A stretch of DNA of 28,396 nucleotides, taken from assembly GCA_047623555.1 (NCBI GenBank), contig JBLHMP010000053.1:1-28396 (forward strand), in the 5' to 3' direction. Both the position numbers and the translations under genes were made by a program. Every line of letters starts with the position of its first letter. The stretch's first letter is position 1. Positions 16,794 through 25,543 of the stretch are shown in pieces. The DNA comes from NORP181 sp047623555 (GTDB lineage Bacteria; Pseudomonadota; Alphaproteobacteria; Rhodobacterales; Rhodobacteraceae). The notes under the pieces are model-generated. The model saw only the letters and a list, made by a program, of their open reading frames with translations, was not told where the DNA came from and made no database searches.

Positions 16794-17117
16794 AATATAC
16801 CCACCAATTTATCTTCACCCAGAATCAGCATTAGGTGGATTGTATGAATGAATGGTTACCCTTTGATTTTGTTGATAATTTTACAAAATATGAGGCGTTT
16901 GGAAATCTCATGCCCGTCATGGTACAAATTGTGAGTGAGAAAGCCGTGAACAGACGAAATACATCATAATTCCGTGGCTTTCCCGCGGCCGGTTCCAACT
17001 GCGGCTGTTGGCAATAAAATCCAGGCGGAATTACCGGGATATTCTCGTCACAGGCCCTTGTCCCGGGATGCTTTGGGCCGGTATGTTCGCGCTATATAAG
17101 GCGAAAGGCAGATGGCC
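16794..17117. other. Intergenic region upstream of hbdA, with a possible 41-codon ORF
   Basis: This AT-richer stretch holds the promoter regions of the DUF6473 gene (leftward) and hbdA (rightward). A short plus-strand ORF, 16844-16969 (MNEWLPFDFVDNFTKYEAFG and on), has AGGTGG 5 bases before its ATG, but has no recognisable family, so I do not call it a gene. Near 17035-17070 is a short CCGGGA/TCCCGG inverted repeat. No RNA gene is seen. Confidence 0.4.
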
Positions 17118-17993
17118 ATGACGATTCAGACAATTGGTGTAATCGGAGCGGGGCAGATGGGCAATGGTATTGCCCATGTGATGGCGCAAGCGGGCTATAA
17201 TGTTCTGCTGACTGATATTTCTAAGGATTCGCTGATAGCAGCGGTTTCCCAAATTGACCAGAATATGGCGCGTCAGGTTGGGCGGGGAAAGCTCGCAGAG
17301 GCTGATATGAAGGCCGCAATGGGCCGCATCGAAACCACATTAGCGCTCTCTGATCTTGGAGCGACTGATCTGGTGATCGAGGCCGCGACCGAGCGTGAAA
17401 CCGTCAAACAGGCGATTTTTGAGGATCTTCAGCCGCATTTGATGCCACATACGATTTTGACGTCCAACACATCGTCGATTTCGATCACCCGGCTGGCCAG
17501 TCGCACGGACCGTCCCGAACGGTTTATGGGGTTCCATTTCATGAACCCGGTACCGGTGATGAAACTGGTTGAATTGATCCGCGGTATTGCCACGGATGTC
17601 CCGACATTTGAGGCCTGCAAGGAAGTCGTGAAGCGACTTGGCAAAGTCTCGGCCAGTGCCGAGGATTTTCCCGGCTTCATCGTCAATCGCATCCTGATGC
17701 CGATGATAAACGAGGCGGTGTATACGCTCTACGAAGGGGTTGGGTCGGTCGAATCAATTGATCAGTCGCTAAAATTGGGCGCCAATCACCCGATGGGGCC
17801 GCTCGAATTGGCCGATTTTATTGGTCTGGATACCTGTCTTTCCATTATGAACGTGCTGCATGAGGGATTAGCCGACACCAAATACCGCCCCTGCCCATTG
17901 CTGACCAAATATGTCGAGGCGGGTTGGCTGGGTCGAAAAACCAAGCGTGGATTTTATGACTATCGCGGTGATATCCCGGTCCCTACGCGCTAG
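17118..17993 (+). CDS. hbdA: 3-hydroxybutyryl-CoA dehydrogenase
   Basis: 291 residues. It oxidises 3-hydroxybutyryl-CoA with NAD(P), in butyrate/PHB and fatty-acid turnover. The Rossmann motif GVIGAGQMGNGIAHVMAQAG (from residue 7) and the catalytic region SNTSSISITRLA...GFHFMNPVPVMKLVE are canonical. The C-terminal helical domain carries NRILMPMINEAVYTL and GANHPMGPLELADFIGLD. I start at ATG 17118 because AAGG lies 9 bases before it; ATG 17112, two codons earlier, sits almost on top of that site. In many Rhodobacterales hbdA follows etfBA; here it is alone behind an intergenic gap, so that linkage is lost or elsewhere. Confidence 0.95.
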   Translation: MTIQTIGVIGAGQMGNGIAHVMAQAGYNVLLTDISKDSLIAAVSQIDQNMARQVGRGKLAEADMKAAMGRIETTLALSDLGATDLVIEAATERETVKQAIFEDLQPHLMPHTILTSNTSSISITRLASRTDRPERFMGFHFMNPVPVMKLVELIRGIATDVPTFEACKEVVKRLGKVSASAEDFPGFIVNRILMPMINEAVYTLYEGVGSVESIDQSLKLGANHPMGPLELADFIGLDTCLSIMNVLHEGLADTKYRPCPLLTKYVEAGWLGRKTKRGFYDYRGDIPVPTR

Positions 17994-18055
17994 AAAACGC
18001 GGGATTTTTCGAAATTTCCCAGTCGGCTTCTTTCAAAGAAACCTACTGTTGTGGC

Positions 18056-18961
18056 CTATGGCTTGTCTTTGCCCAATGCCAACGTGTGTTCGCGCAGGTT
18101 GGCCATAAACCCACGCGGGTCGGTCTCAAGCTGGGCCATTTGCTCGGGGCTTAGTGGGGCTCCGATTATTGGTGCCATGGGTTTATTGCAGGATTTTACG
18201 ATCTCATGCAGCAATAACCCTTGCCGCAGGATTGGCGAAATCTTGTTGGCGATCTGATACCAGCGCGAATTGCTTCCCGGATAGAAAATAGGGACCACTG
18301 TCGCGCCAGATTTTCGGATCATTTTGGCGGTGAAAACGCTCCATTCACGCTCAACTGCAGGGCCGAACCAGGTGTCTGATGACATCACAACGCCTGATGG
18401 GAACAGGGCAACAACACCGCCATCGTTCAAATGAGACATGGCGTTGCTGCGCATTTCGACCATTTTGCGTTGCGCTTCCGGGTCATGTGGAAACGGTACT
18501 GGAATCATGAAAGACGTCGCCGCCTCGTCGAGCCCCGTCAAAACCGAACGGGTCAGAATGCGATAATCCTGCCGAACACGTCCGATCAGATCGGCAAAAA
18601 TCATGCCGTCGACCATGCCATGCGGATGGTTGGCGACAACCACAACCGGCCCGTCTTTGGGAATGTTATCCAACTGGTCCAGCGGAGTGGTCAGATCAAT
18701 GCCCATTATATTCAGTGCACCGCGCCAGAAATACTGGCCGCGGAAATCAGCGTTGATCTTTTCAAATTTGTTGACCATGCGCAAAATAGTCAGTTTCCCG
18801 GTGAACCATTCGATTGCACGAATAGCAAACTCAGTCCAACGGCCATCAAACGAATTGGCGTACGTCAGGGTGCGACGGTCATAAACCTCGCCTGTCTGCT
18901 GTGTCGCCCTGGTATTGTCGTTTTGCGAAGTCTCCGCCAACGTGCCTATCCTATGTTTCAC
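18056..18961 (-). CDS. Lysophospholipid acyltransferase-family protein (PlsC/OlsA-like)
   Basis: 301 residues. The acyltransferase motif is ANHPHGMVDG with His112 and Asp118, an HX5D spacing like OlsA-type enzymes (NHPFGxxDG) rather than the PlsC HX4D. FPSGVV (about 203) stands for the FPEG block, and the P/I-rich VVPIFYPGSNSRWYQIAN is the later acyl-chain region. It lacks an obvious signal or strong transmembrane helix and is likely membrane-peripheral. It is the last gene of the ChvI-to-HPr operon, 19 bases after HPr, and convergent with hbdA. Substrate (lyso-phospholipid or lyso-ornithine lipid) cannot be decided. Confidence 0.82.
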   Translation of the reverse strand: MKHRIGTLAETSQNDNTRATQQTGEVYDRRTLTYANSFDGRWTEFAIRAIEWFTGKLTILRMVNKFEKINADFRGQYFWRGALNIMGIDLTTPLDQLDNIPKDGPVVVVANHPHGMVDGMIFADLIGRVRQDYRILTRSVLTGLDEAATSFMIPVPFPHDPEAQRKMVEMRSNAMSHLNDGGVVALFPSGVVMSSDTWFGPAVEREWSVFTAKMIRKSGATVVPIFYPGSNSRWYQIANKISPILRQGLLLHEIVKSCNKPMAPIIGAPLSPEQMAQLETDPRGFMANLREHTLALGKDKP

Positions 18962-18980
18962 GCCATTCGGCTAATGGCGT

Positions 18981-19250
18981 CTAATATCCTTCGCCGAACT
19001 TGTCTGCCACCAATGTGGCAAGCGCATCAGCTAACGCTTCAGCATCAGGTCCTGACGTTTGGACGTCAATAGTCGTTCCTCTGGATGCTGCCAACATCAA
19101 GAGTCCCATAATACTGTCGCCGGACGCAGACAAGCCATCGCGTGAAACTTCGGCGCTTGCATCAAATTTCTCGACTGTTTCAACCAATTTGGCCGAAGCA
19201 CGGGCGTGAAGCCCCTTTTGGTTGACGATTTCCAATGTACGTTGAGTCAT
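18981..19250 (-). CDS. ptsH: HPr phosphocarrier protein
   Basis: 89 residues, full-length HPr. His15 (in GLHARASAKLV) is the phospho-relay site and Ser46 (in SGDSIMGLLMLAA) the regulatory site phosphorylated by HprK; both sit at the canonical positions. It lies 16 bases downstream of the EIIA gene and in the same operon as hprK, so both modifications are expected. No sugar permease or enzyme I gene is in the window, which fits the regulatory, non-transporting PTS typical of alphaproteobacteria. Confidence 0.95.
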   Translation of the reverse strand: MTQRTLEIVNQKGLHARASAKLVETVEKFDASAEVSRDGLSASGDSIMGLLMLAASRGTTIDVQTSGPDAEALADALATLVADKFGEGY

Positions 19251-19266
19251 CTGTATAGGGTCGCCT

Positions 19267-19659
19267 TTAGTCGGGGCTGAAATTCTGTGAGTTTATATAT
19301 TTTTTGCCGGCGCTGATTGCATTTTGTACCGCATTCGCAACCGACAGGTTACGACTTTTGGCTAGTTTGATCAGCATGGGCAGGTTTGCGCCGTATAAAA
19401 TACGCCGATTCGAGGGGGCGCAGGCCTGTAGGCTTAGGTTTGACGGCGATCCGCCAAATAGATCGACCACCATGACAACGCCATCGCCGGCGTCGACGGC
19501 GTTAGCGGCGGCGCAAATCTCTAGCTCTTTGGCTTCGCGGATATAGTCCGGCTCCATTGCGATCGCCTTGATCCCGGACTGCCGTCCAACCACATGTTCG
19601 ATTGCTGCCAGATATTCTCTGGCCAACCCTCCATGCGCCACGATTACTATTCCGATCAA
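19267..19659 (-). CDS. PTS EIIA component, mannose family (regulatory)
   Basis: 130 residues, EIIA-Man fold. The phosphoryl-accepting residue is His9 in IVIVAHGGLA. VVMVVDLFGGSPSNLSLQAC is the second conserved block, and NLPMLIKLAK the third. Without IIB/IIC partners here it most likely acts as a phosphorylation sensor receiving phosphate from HPr. Its start overlaps the rapZ stop by 4 bases (ATGA), so the two are translationally coupled. Confidence 0.93.
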   Translation of the reverse strand: MIGIVIVAHGGLAREYLAAIEHVVGRQSGIKAIAMEPDYIREAKELEICAAANAVDAGDGVVMVVDLFGGSPSNLSLQACAPSNRRILYGANLPMLIKLAKSRNLSVANAVQNAISAGKKYINSQNFSPD

Positions 19660-20549
19660 TTCGGCCTCTCATCCGTCCCGCGGCGTTCCAGCTCGCGATG
19701 TCTAACTGTTACCTGTTGCCCATCTTGTGCAAGCGCTTTTGTCAAAGCCTGAGCCAGGGCAACCGATCTGTGTTTGCCACCCGTACAGCCAAAGGCAATG
19801 GACAAATGCGACTTACCCTCGTCCACATATGCGGGCAACAAGAAACGGGTTAAATCCAACACTCGATCAAAAAATGGTGTGAATCTCGCATCAGAAGCAA
19901 CATATGCTGACACCTTTGCATCGCGGCCATCCATGTCACGTAGGTCAGGTTGCCAATGCGGATTGTCCAGAAACCGGCAATCAAACACCATGTCTACGCC
20001 GCGTGGCAGTCCACGTTTGTACGAAAACGAATGAATGGACAGCGCCAGCCTGGCACCGGCACGCGGATTGAACCACCGCTCTATTTCGGCACGCAGTTGA
20101 TGAACGTTCAGATCAGAGGTTTCCACCAACAGGTCCGCCCGGTGCCGAATGGGTTTCAGTAACTCGAGCTCACGTTGCACACCGATTTCAGGCCCTTCTG
20201 ACGGCGCAAGAGGGTGCCTGCGACGGGTTTCAGAGAATCGGCGCAACAGGACATCGGCGCGGCAATCCAGATACAGTACCGTCAGATCAGAATCCGGTCG
20301 GAGTTCAAGTTGATCAATCAAATCAATCAGCGCGATTGTTGAGAAATCTCGATTGCGCGGATCAATCCCTAACGCCAATGGACGCAAGGGCTCTGGCCCA
20401 TCCAAAAGTTTTGGGATCATCCGTAAGGGCAGATTGTCTATGGCCTCAAAGCCCAAATCTTCGAGCACGCGAATTGAGGTGGACCGTCCGGCACCCGCCG
20501 GGCCGGTGATCAGCACAAGAGGCACCGAGTTTGGCTGAGTTTCGTCCAT
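19656..20549 (-). CDS. rapZ: RapZ/YvcJ-family nucleotide-binding protein
   Basis: 297 residues. The Walker A motif is GPAGAGRST (16-24), with Arg replacing Lys as often in this family. FEAIDNLPLRMIPKLL and LYLDCRADVLLRRFSETRRR follow. The C-terminal RapZ domain shows FGCTGGKHRSVALAQAL. In enterobacteria RapZ guides RNase E to GlmZ; in alphaproteobacteria its role beside HprK and HPr is less defined. It is coupled on both sides: 1-base overlap with hprK (TAATG) and 4-base overlap with the EIIA gene. Confidence 0.94.
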   Translation of the reverse strand: MDETQPNSVPLVLITGPAGAGRSTSIRVLEDLGFEAIDNLPLRMIPKLLDGPEPLRPLALGIDPRNRDFSTIALIDLIDQLELRPDSDLTVLYLDCRADVLLRRFSETRRRHPLAPSEGPEIGVQRELELLKPIRHRADLLVETSDLNVHQLRAEIERWFNPRAGARLALSIHSFSYKRGLPRGVDMVFDCRFLDNPHWQPDLRDMDGRDAKVSAYVASDARFTPFFDRVLDLTRFLLPAYVDEGKSHLSIAFGCTGGKHRSVALAQALTKALAQDGQQVTVRHRELERRGTDERPN

Positions 20550-21013
20550 TATTCGCCTTGTCGCCCGCAGGCCAGATATTGCATCACTGCTGCCGGAAAG
20601 TGCAGTGTATCGACCTTATAAAGCAAGGGCACCGATTGACCCTTCACCATTGTGTAGCGAAAAGGCGGCAGACGGTCCTGTTCGATTTGGTTCATATCGA
20701 TCACAAGTTTGATAGGGGCATCCTGTACTGTGTTTGCCCGCAAAATCCCGATTCCCCGGGCCTCGATTAATCCATCAATAGCGGCTGGGGCCGAGGCCAT
20801 AATGCGGTTTTCAATAGCTTGTAAAATAACCCCGTCATCAGCAACCAATTGGGCGCCATAGGCCATCAACGCCAGTGCCAACGAGGATTTTCCACTGCCC
20901 GAGGCTCCGGTGATCAAAACGCCATTGCCATGTGCTGCCACACAGGTGGCATGTCGCGTTGTTTGCTTGGCGACGTCGTCAGAATGGCCGGTTGAAACGG
21001 ATGCGTCAGACAT
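20549..21013 (-). CDS. hprK: HPr kinase/phosphorylase, short alphaproteobacterial form
   Basis: 154 residues, only the catalytic C-terminal domain; the N-terminal half of the Firmicutes enzyme is naturally missing in alphaproteobacteria. Walker A is GASGSGKSS (36-44), the acidic LVADDGV follows, and the family signature is EARGIGIL. It phosphorylates HPr on Ser46, tying PTS phospho-state to energy or carbon supply. It starts 3 bases after chvG ends and overlaps rapZ by one base. Confidence 0.94.
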   Translation of the reverse strand: MSDASVSTGHSDDVAKQTTRHATCVAAHGNGVLITGASGSGKSSLALALMAYGAQLVADDGVILQAIENRIMASAPAAIDGLIEARGIGILRANTVQDAPIKLVIDMNQIEQDRLPPFRYTMVKGQSVPLLYKVDTLHFPAAVMQYLACGRQGE

Positions 21014-21016
21014 TGC

Positions 21017-22729
21017 CTAGACAGGTAAGCCCACGACAAAACGTGCGCCCAGTGGTTCGGATGTTATATCGGCCTCGGTCGGGCGAATGTTTTCGGCCCA
21101 GACTACCCCGCCATGTGCCTCGACAATCTGTTTTGAAATCGCCAGCCCCAGGCCGGAATTATTGCCAAAATGCTCGTCTGGGCGCTGCGAATAAAAGCGT
21201 TGGAAGATTTTGTTCAGGGATTCTTCGGGGATGCCGGGACCCGTGTCTTCGATCACAACCAGCACCCGGTTTTCGCGTTTGCGCGCCCAAACCCGAATCG
21301 CGTCTCCTTCTTCGCAGAACGAAATGGCGTTGGTGATCAGGTTGACAAACACCTGCGCCAAACGCGCCTCGAGACCGTGAACCGTGATCGGATCAGAGGG
21401 CAAATCGGCGATATAGTCGATGCCTTTGCTGCGTGCATCTTCGCCCAGGTATTGGTTCAGATTGCCCAACATGTTCAGCAAATCGAATTCTATTTCTTCT
21501 TCTTTGACCAGCTCGCTGTCCAGTCGCGAGGCGTTCGAAATATCGCTGACCAACCGGTCCAGACGGCGTACATCATGTTCTATCACGTCTAGCAACTGGG
21601 TCCGCTGATCTTCGCGTTTGATCATTCGCAGTGTGCTGACAGCCGACCGTAGGCTGGCCAGCGGGTTCTTGATCTCGTGGGCTACATCGGCGGCAAACTG
21701 TTCATTGCCATCAATCCTATTATAAAGCGCTGCAACCATGCCACGCAGGGCACGTGACAGGCGGCCAATTTCGTCTGGCCGGGCAGTCAAGTCAGGGATG
21801 CGGATACGCCCAGGATTGACCCGGCGGGCGTTACGGTCACGGCCAAGTTCGGCGGCTTCGGCCAGATCGGCCAACGGGTTGGCAATGGTCGAGGCCAGAA
21901 CAAGGCTTAGGCCGATCGAAACCAGAATTGCTATGATAAACATCTGCAAAACCCGTTCGTTCTCGCTCCGGACCAATGCGTCGATTTCCCCGGATGGGGT
22001 TGCGGCGACAACAACGGCAACGGTAACGCCTTGGTGCATCACTGGCGAGGCTGCGGAAAAGACAGTGCCGCCCGCTGTATCAAGCCCGGTTTCTACCTTG
22101 GTACCACCGGCAAGGATATCGGGAACATGCGCGCGAAGCTGCTCTTCTAGTGGGGGATATGTTCGTTCGGATTTCGAAGGCGAGAACAAGGATGATGCCC
22201 CACGCCAGATTGCGCTTAGCCCATCAAGGATAATCGTCCGACCGCCCTTATTTGAGTTCAAAGCCGTCAGTGTCGGGTTTTGACCTGTACCCTTTATTTG
22301 GCCAACGAGGTCTTGCGAGGCATCATATACAAAGACTTCGACACCGTCACGCAGGCTCAGATTCGCCAGTGTACCCACGACATCGACGCCGTCACCGGCC
22401 GCAAAGTTTACCGGGCTACCATTTGGCAACTGTGCCTCAAACACATCTGCGATCAGTTCGGTTTCGCTGACCAAAGCGGTTGCCCGCTGCAGTACCAAAC
22501 TTTCGCGGGATGCGTTCAGGTACAGCAGGCCCAAAACCAGAATATTCAGCGCAATCAAGTTGAATATGATTATTTTACGCGTCAACGGTGAGGTTTTGAG
22601 AGACAAATATCCACGCCGCGCCCGCTTGGCGGTCAGTTCGCCAGCGACAGTGCTGTCAGGGGCGACCCAATCGTCGCCCAATACAACATCACCGTTGCGC
22701 TGTGAATCAGTTTGGCCAGTGTCGCGCAC
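21017..22729 (-). CDS. chvG: ChvG-type sensor histidine kinase
   Basis: 570 residues. TM1 is at about 53-71 (IIIFNLIALNILVLGLLYL) and TM2 at about 262-280; between them is a periplasmic sensor domain of about 190 residues. HAMP follows, then HisKA with the phospho-accepting His351 in ADVAHEIKNPLASLRS, and the ATPase with NLITNAISF (N box), DTGPGI (G1) and SGLGLAISKQIVEAHGG (G2). A soluble N-terminal tail of about 50 residues precedes TM1. ChvG/ExoS senses acid or envelope stress in rhizobia, where a periplasmic inhibitor (ExoR) controls it; no exoR is in this window. It starts 35 bases after chvI. Confidence 0.93.
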   Translation of the reverse strand: MRDTGQTDSQRNGDVVLGDDWVAPDSTVAGELTAKRARRGYLSLKTSPLTRKIIIFNLIALNILVLGLLYLNASRESLVLQRATALVSETELIADVFEAQLPNGSPVNFAAGDGVDVVGTLANLSLRDGVEVFVYDASQDLVGQIKGTGQNPTLTALNSNKGGRTIILDGLSAIWRGASSLFSPSKSERTYPPLEEQLRAHVPDILAGGTKVETGLDTAGGTVFSAASPVMHQGVTVAVVVAATPSGEIDALVRSENERVLQMFIIAILVSIGLSLVLASTIANPLADLAEAAELGRDRNARRVNPGRIRIPDLTARPDEIGRLSRALRGMVAALYNRIDGNEQFAADVAHEIKNPLASLRSAVSTLRMIKREDQRTQLLDVIEHDVRRLDRLVSDISNASRLDSELVKEEEIEFDLLNMLGNLNQYLGEDARSKGIDYIADLPSDPITVHGLEARLAQVFVNLITNAISFCEEGDAIRVWARKRENRVLVVIEDTGPGIPEESLNKIFQRFYSQRPDEHFGNNSGLGLAISKQIVEAHGGVVWAENIRPTEADITSEPLGARFVVGLPV

Positions 22730-22764
22730 GAAAATCCCTTCACCAAAACCCGCTCTTGGGGCAA

Positions 22765-23466
22765 TTAGTCTTCGTTGTATCTGTAACCGATACCGTACAG
22801 CGTCTCAATTGCCGAAAAATCATTGTCAGCGCTGCGCATTTTCTTGCGCAAACGTTTAATGTGGCTATCGATGGTGCGGTCATCCACATAAACCTGATCA
22901 TCATAGGCGACGTCCATCAACTGATCCCGGCTTTTGACGAAACCAGGGCGTTGGGCCAAAGCCTGCAACAACAAGAATTCAGTGACCGTAAGGGACACAT
23001 CATTGCCCTTCCAGCTGACCGAGTGGCGTAATGAATCCATGCGCAGATTGCCGCGCTCCATCACTTTGGCCTCTGGCCCGGCTCCGACTGCGTCGCTTTC
23101 TATGGCTTCCTGACGACGCAACAAAGCCCGGATGCGTTCGACCAAAAGCCGTTGTGAAAACGGTTTCTTTACATAGTCATCCGCGCCCATTCTGAGGCCC
23201 AGAACCTCATCAATTTCGTCGTCTTTGGAGGTAAGGAAAATGATAGGCATTTGGGTTTTCTGCCGCAAGCGCTGCAACAAATCCATTCCATCCATGCGCG
23301 GCATTTTTATATCCAACACTGCCATATCCGGTAATTTCTTGTTGAACGCGTCCAGTGCGACCTGTCCATCGTGATACGTTTCGACCTCGAAACCTTCGGC
23401 TTCAAGAGTCATGGAAACTGACATCAGGATATTCCTGTCGTCATCTACCAATGCTATTCTTGACAT
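22765..23466 (-). CDS. chvI: ChvI-type response regulator
   Basis: 233 residues from the ATG giving MSRIALVDDDRNILMSVSMT; an earlier in-frame start at 23511 adds 15 uncharacteristic residues. The receiver domain has the acidic pair Asp8-Asp9, the phospho-acceptor Asp52 (AVLDIKMPRMDG) and the Lys of FLTSKDDE. The OmpR/PhoB winged helix occupies about 135-230, ending RSADNDFSAIETLYGIGYRY. It heads the seven-gene operon and is divergent from pckA, the arrangement conserved in many alphaproteobacteria. Confidence 0.94.
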   Translation of the reverse strand: MSRIALVDDDRNILMSVSMTLEAEGFEVETYHDGQVALDAFNKKLPDMAVLDIKMPRMDGMDLLQRLRQKTQMPIIFLTSKDDEIDEVLGLRMGADDYVKKPFSQRLLVERIRALLRRQEAIESDAVGAGPEAKVMERGNLRMDSLRHSVSWKGNDVSLTVTEFLLLQALAQRPGFVKSRDQLMDVAYDDQVYVDDRTIDSHIKRLRKKMRSADNDFSAIETLYGIGYRYNED

Positions 23467-23790
23467 ACGCGTAGCCCCTATAATGCTCGATTGACTTGTT
23501 TTTTCTTTCACTCATTGCTGTTTTGGGGGTTCGAATCAATCCCCAACCGCGAATCGCTGTATCAATTCCCCGCAATTGAGACAAAAATACGTTAGGATTG
23601 CCTGAACTTCGGCCAAATTTTGTTTCTTGGGCGCGCCGCACGTTTCATGGTTGCGCTAAACATCGCCGTGATTGCGCTAACTGCGCCAAAGCACCCTGTT
23701 CTCTGGACAAAGCGACATGCTAAGACCGCCTCAACAGGTTGATATTTCGGCAAAACGCCCGGTGTGTCGCCATTACAGGAGAACAGTATT
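23467..23790. other. Control region between chvI and pckA
   Basis: 324 bases with no gene. It holds the promoters of the chvI operon and pckA. Two copies of TTGCGCTAA (23651-23659, 23672-23680) lie upstream of pckA. TTGGGG (23523-23528) and CCCCAA (23541-23546) bound a hairpin with a GTTCGAATC-like loop, upstream of chvI. pckA has AGGAGA 9 bases before its ATG. Confidence 0.5.
23651..23680 (+). promoter_or_regulatory. Paired TTGCGCTAA sites upstream of pckA
   Basis: TTGCGCTAA occurs twice with starts 21 bases apart, about two helical turns, so two dimers could bind the same face. The first copy in context, GTTGCGCTAAAC, is an imperfect palindrome of the LacI-family kind. A LacI-type central-carbon regulator (CceR/AkgR in Rhodobacter is known to act on gluconeogenesis) is a candidate; a ChvI site is the alternative. 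Confidence 0.4.
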
Positions 23791-25389
23791 ATGACATCAG
23801 GACGGGTAAACCCGCAATTCCAGCTGAGCGATCAAGGGATCAATGGTCTGGGAAATGTCTATTACAATCTTTTGGAGCCCGCATTGATGCAGCAGGCGTT
23901 GGTTCGCGGAGAGGGTACTCTTGGCAAAGGCGGAACCTTGTTGGTGACCACCGGGAAATTCACCGGACGGTCACCAAAAGACAAACATGTGGTCATGACG
24001 GACTCGGTGGCAGATACCATCTGGTGGGAAAACAACGCCGAAATGTCGCCCGAAGGGTTTGATGTCCTTTACAACGATATGATCGAGCACATGAAGGGAC
24101 GTGACTATTTTGTGCAGGATTTGATTGGGGGGGCGGATCCGGCCCATTCGATCAATGTGCGCATGGTGACGGAACTGGCGTGGCACGGATTGTTCATTCG
24201 CCACATGCTGCGCCGCCCCGAGCGTGATGCGTTAGAAGATTTTGTCGCTGGTTTTACAGTTATCAACTGTCCAAGTTTTTCCGCTGATCCTGCAAAACAC
24301 GATTGCCGGTCTGAAACTGTGATTGCGATGAATTTTGATCGCAAGCTGATCTTGATCGGCGGCAGTGAATATGCCGGCGAAAACAAAAAGTCGGTGTTTA
24401 CGTTGTTGAACTATCTGCTCCCCGAAAAAGGCATCATGCCGATGCATTGCTCGGCCAACCATGCCAATGGCAATCCAGTGGACACAGCCGTGTTCTTTGG
24501 TCTTTCGGGAACTGGCAAAACTACGTTGTCGGCCGATCCGGCGCGCACGTTGATCGGCGATGATGAACATGGCTGGTCTGACAATGGCACATTTAACTTC
24601 GAAGGCGGCTGCTACGCGAAAACCATTTCGCTGTCGGCCGAGGCCGAACCTGAGATTTACGCAACCACCAAGAAATTCGCGACTGTGATCGAGAACATGG
24701 TGTTTGACCCGGACACCTTTGAATTGGATTTCGAAGATGACAGCCTGACGGCGAACATGCGCTGTGCCTATCCGATGGACTATATCGCCAACGCATCCGA
24801 AACGGCACAGGGTGGACATCCCAAGAACATCATCATGCTGACCTGTGATGCCTTTGGCGTGCTGCCTCCGATTGCGCGGTTAACGCCTGCACAGGCTATG
24901 TATCATTTCCTCAGCGGATTCACCTCAAAGGTTGCTGGAACTGAACGTGGCGTGACCGAGCCCGAGCCGACATTCTCAACCTGCTTTGGTGCGCCGTTCA
25001 TGCCGCGCCGTCCTGAGGTCTATGGCAATCTGCTGCGCGAGAAAATCGCACGGCATGGCGCGACGTGCTGGTTGGTGAATACCGGCTGGACCGGGGGCGC
25101 TTACGGCACGGGGTCGCGTATGCCAATCCGTGCGACGCGGGCATTGCTGACGGCGGCACTTGAGGGATCATTGGCCGAGGCTGAGTTCCGCAAAGACCCG
25201 AACTTTGGCTTTGAGGTGCCAGTCGCGGTGCCGGGTGTCGCTGACATCTTGCTGGACCCACGCCGGACCTGGGACAACGCCGAAGCCTATGACGCACAGG
25301 CGGCGAAACTGGTGGCGATGTTTGCGGAAAATTTTGCGCAATACGTACCGTTTATCGACGATGATGTGAAAGCCGCGGCGATCGGGTAA
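23791..25389 (+). CDS. pckA: Phosphoenolpyruvate carboxykinase (ATP)
   Basis: 532 residues from the ATG preceded by AGGAGA; an in-frame ATG at 23764 precedes that site and is rejected. It converts oxaloacetate and ATP to PEP and CO2, the first step of gluconeogenesis. The kinase-1 loop GLSGTGKTTLSADP, GDDEHGW, FNFEGGCYAKTI and TGRSPKDKH are all canonical, and the full length is normal for PckA. It is divergent from chvI, and a hairpin terminator follows the stop by 8 bases. Confidence 0.97.
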   Translation: MTSGRVNPQFQLSDQGINGLGNVYYNLLEPALMQQALVRGEGTLGKGGTLLVTTGKFTGRSPKDKHVVMTDSVADTIWWENNAEMSPEGFDVLYNDMIEHMKGRDYFVQDLIGGADPAHSINVRMVTELAWHGLFIRHMLRRPERDALEDFVAGFTVINCPSFSADPAKHDCRSETVIAMNFDRKLILIGGSEYAGENKKSVFTLLNYLLPEKGIMPMHCSANHANGNPVDTAVFFGLSGTGKTTLSADPARTLIGDDEHGWSDNGTFNFEGGCYAKTISLSAEAEPEIYATTKKFATVIENMVFDPDTFELDFEDDSLTANMRCAYPMDYIANASETAQGGHPKNIIMLTCDAFGVLPPIARLTPAQAMYHFLSGFTSKVAGTERGVTEPEPTFSTCFGAPFMPRRPEVYGNLLREKIARHGATCWLVNTGWTGGAYGTGSRMPIRATRALLTAALEGSLAEAEFRKDPNFGFEVPVAVPGVADILLDPRRTWDNAEAYDAQAAKLVAMFAENFAQYVPFIDDDVKAAAIG

Positions 25390-25397
25390 GGCGTAGG

Positions 25398-25413
25398 GTG
25401 GGTGAAAACCCAC
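25398..25413 (+). terminator. Rho-independent-like terminator after pckA
   Basis: GTGGGT-GAAA-ACCCAC is a perfect 6-bp stem with a GNRA tetraloop, 8 bases past the pckA stop, followed by GCTTCTTT. The T run is imperfect. Confidence 0.65.
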
Positions 25414-25543
25414 GCTTCTTTGCCAATGTTTCAATCTAAAAACTGCTGTAAAATTGAGACGGGCCAAACGGCCCATCACGCGATTAGCCTGCCTTTTTCC
25501 GTGCCGGAAAATTGGCAGTTGTTGCGCGCCGATCCCGTTGCCT

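Noticed and set aside
18001..18020. GGGATTTTTCGAAATTTCCC as a terminator between hbdA and the acyltransferase
   Set aside because: Only the outer 4 bp pair well, with mismatches inside and no T tract.
23523..23546. GGGGGTTCGAATCAATCCCC, resembling a tRNA T-arm
   Set aside because: The loop would be too long, and no acceptor, D or anticodon arm can be built around it.
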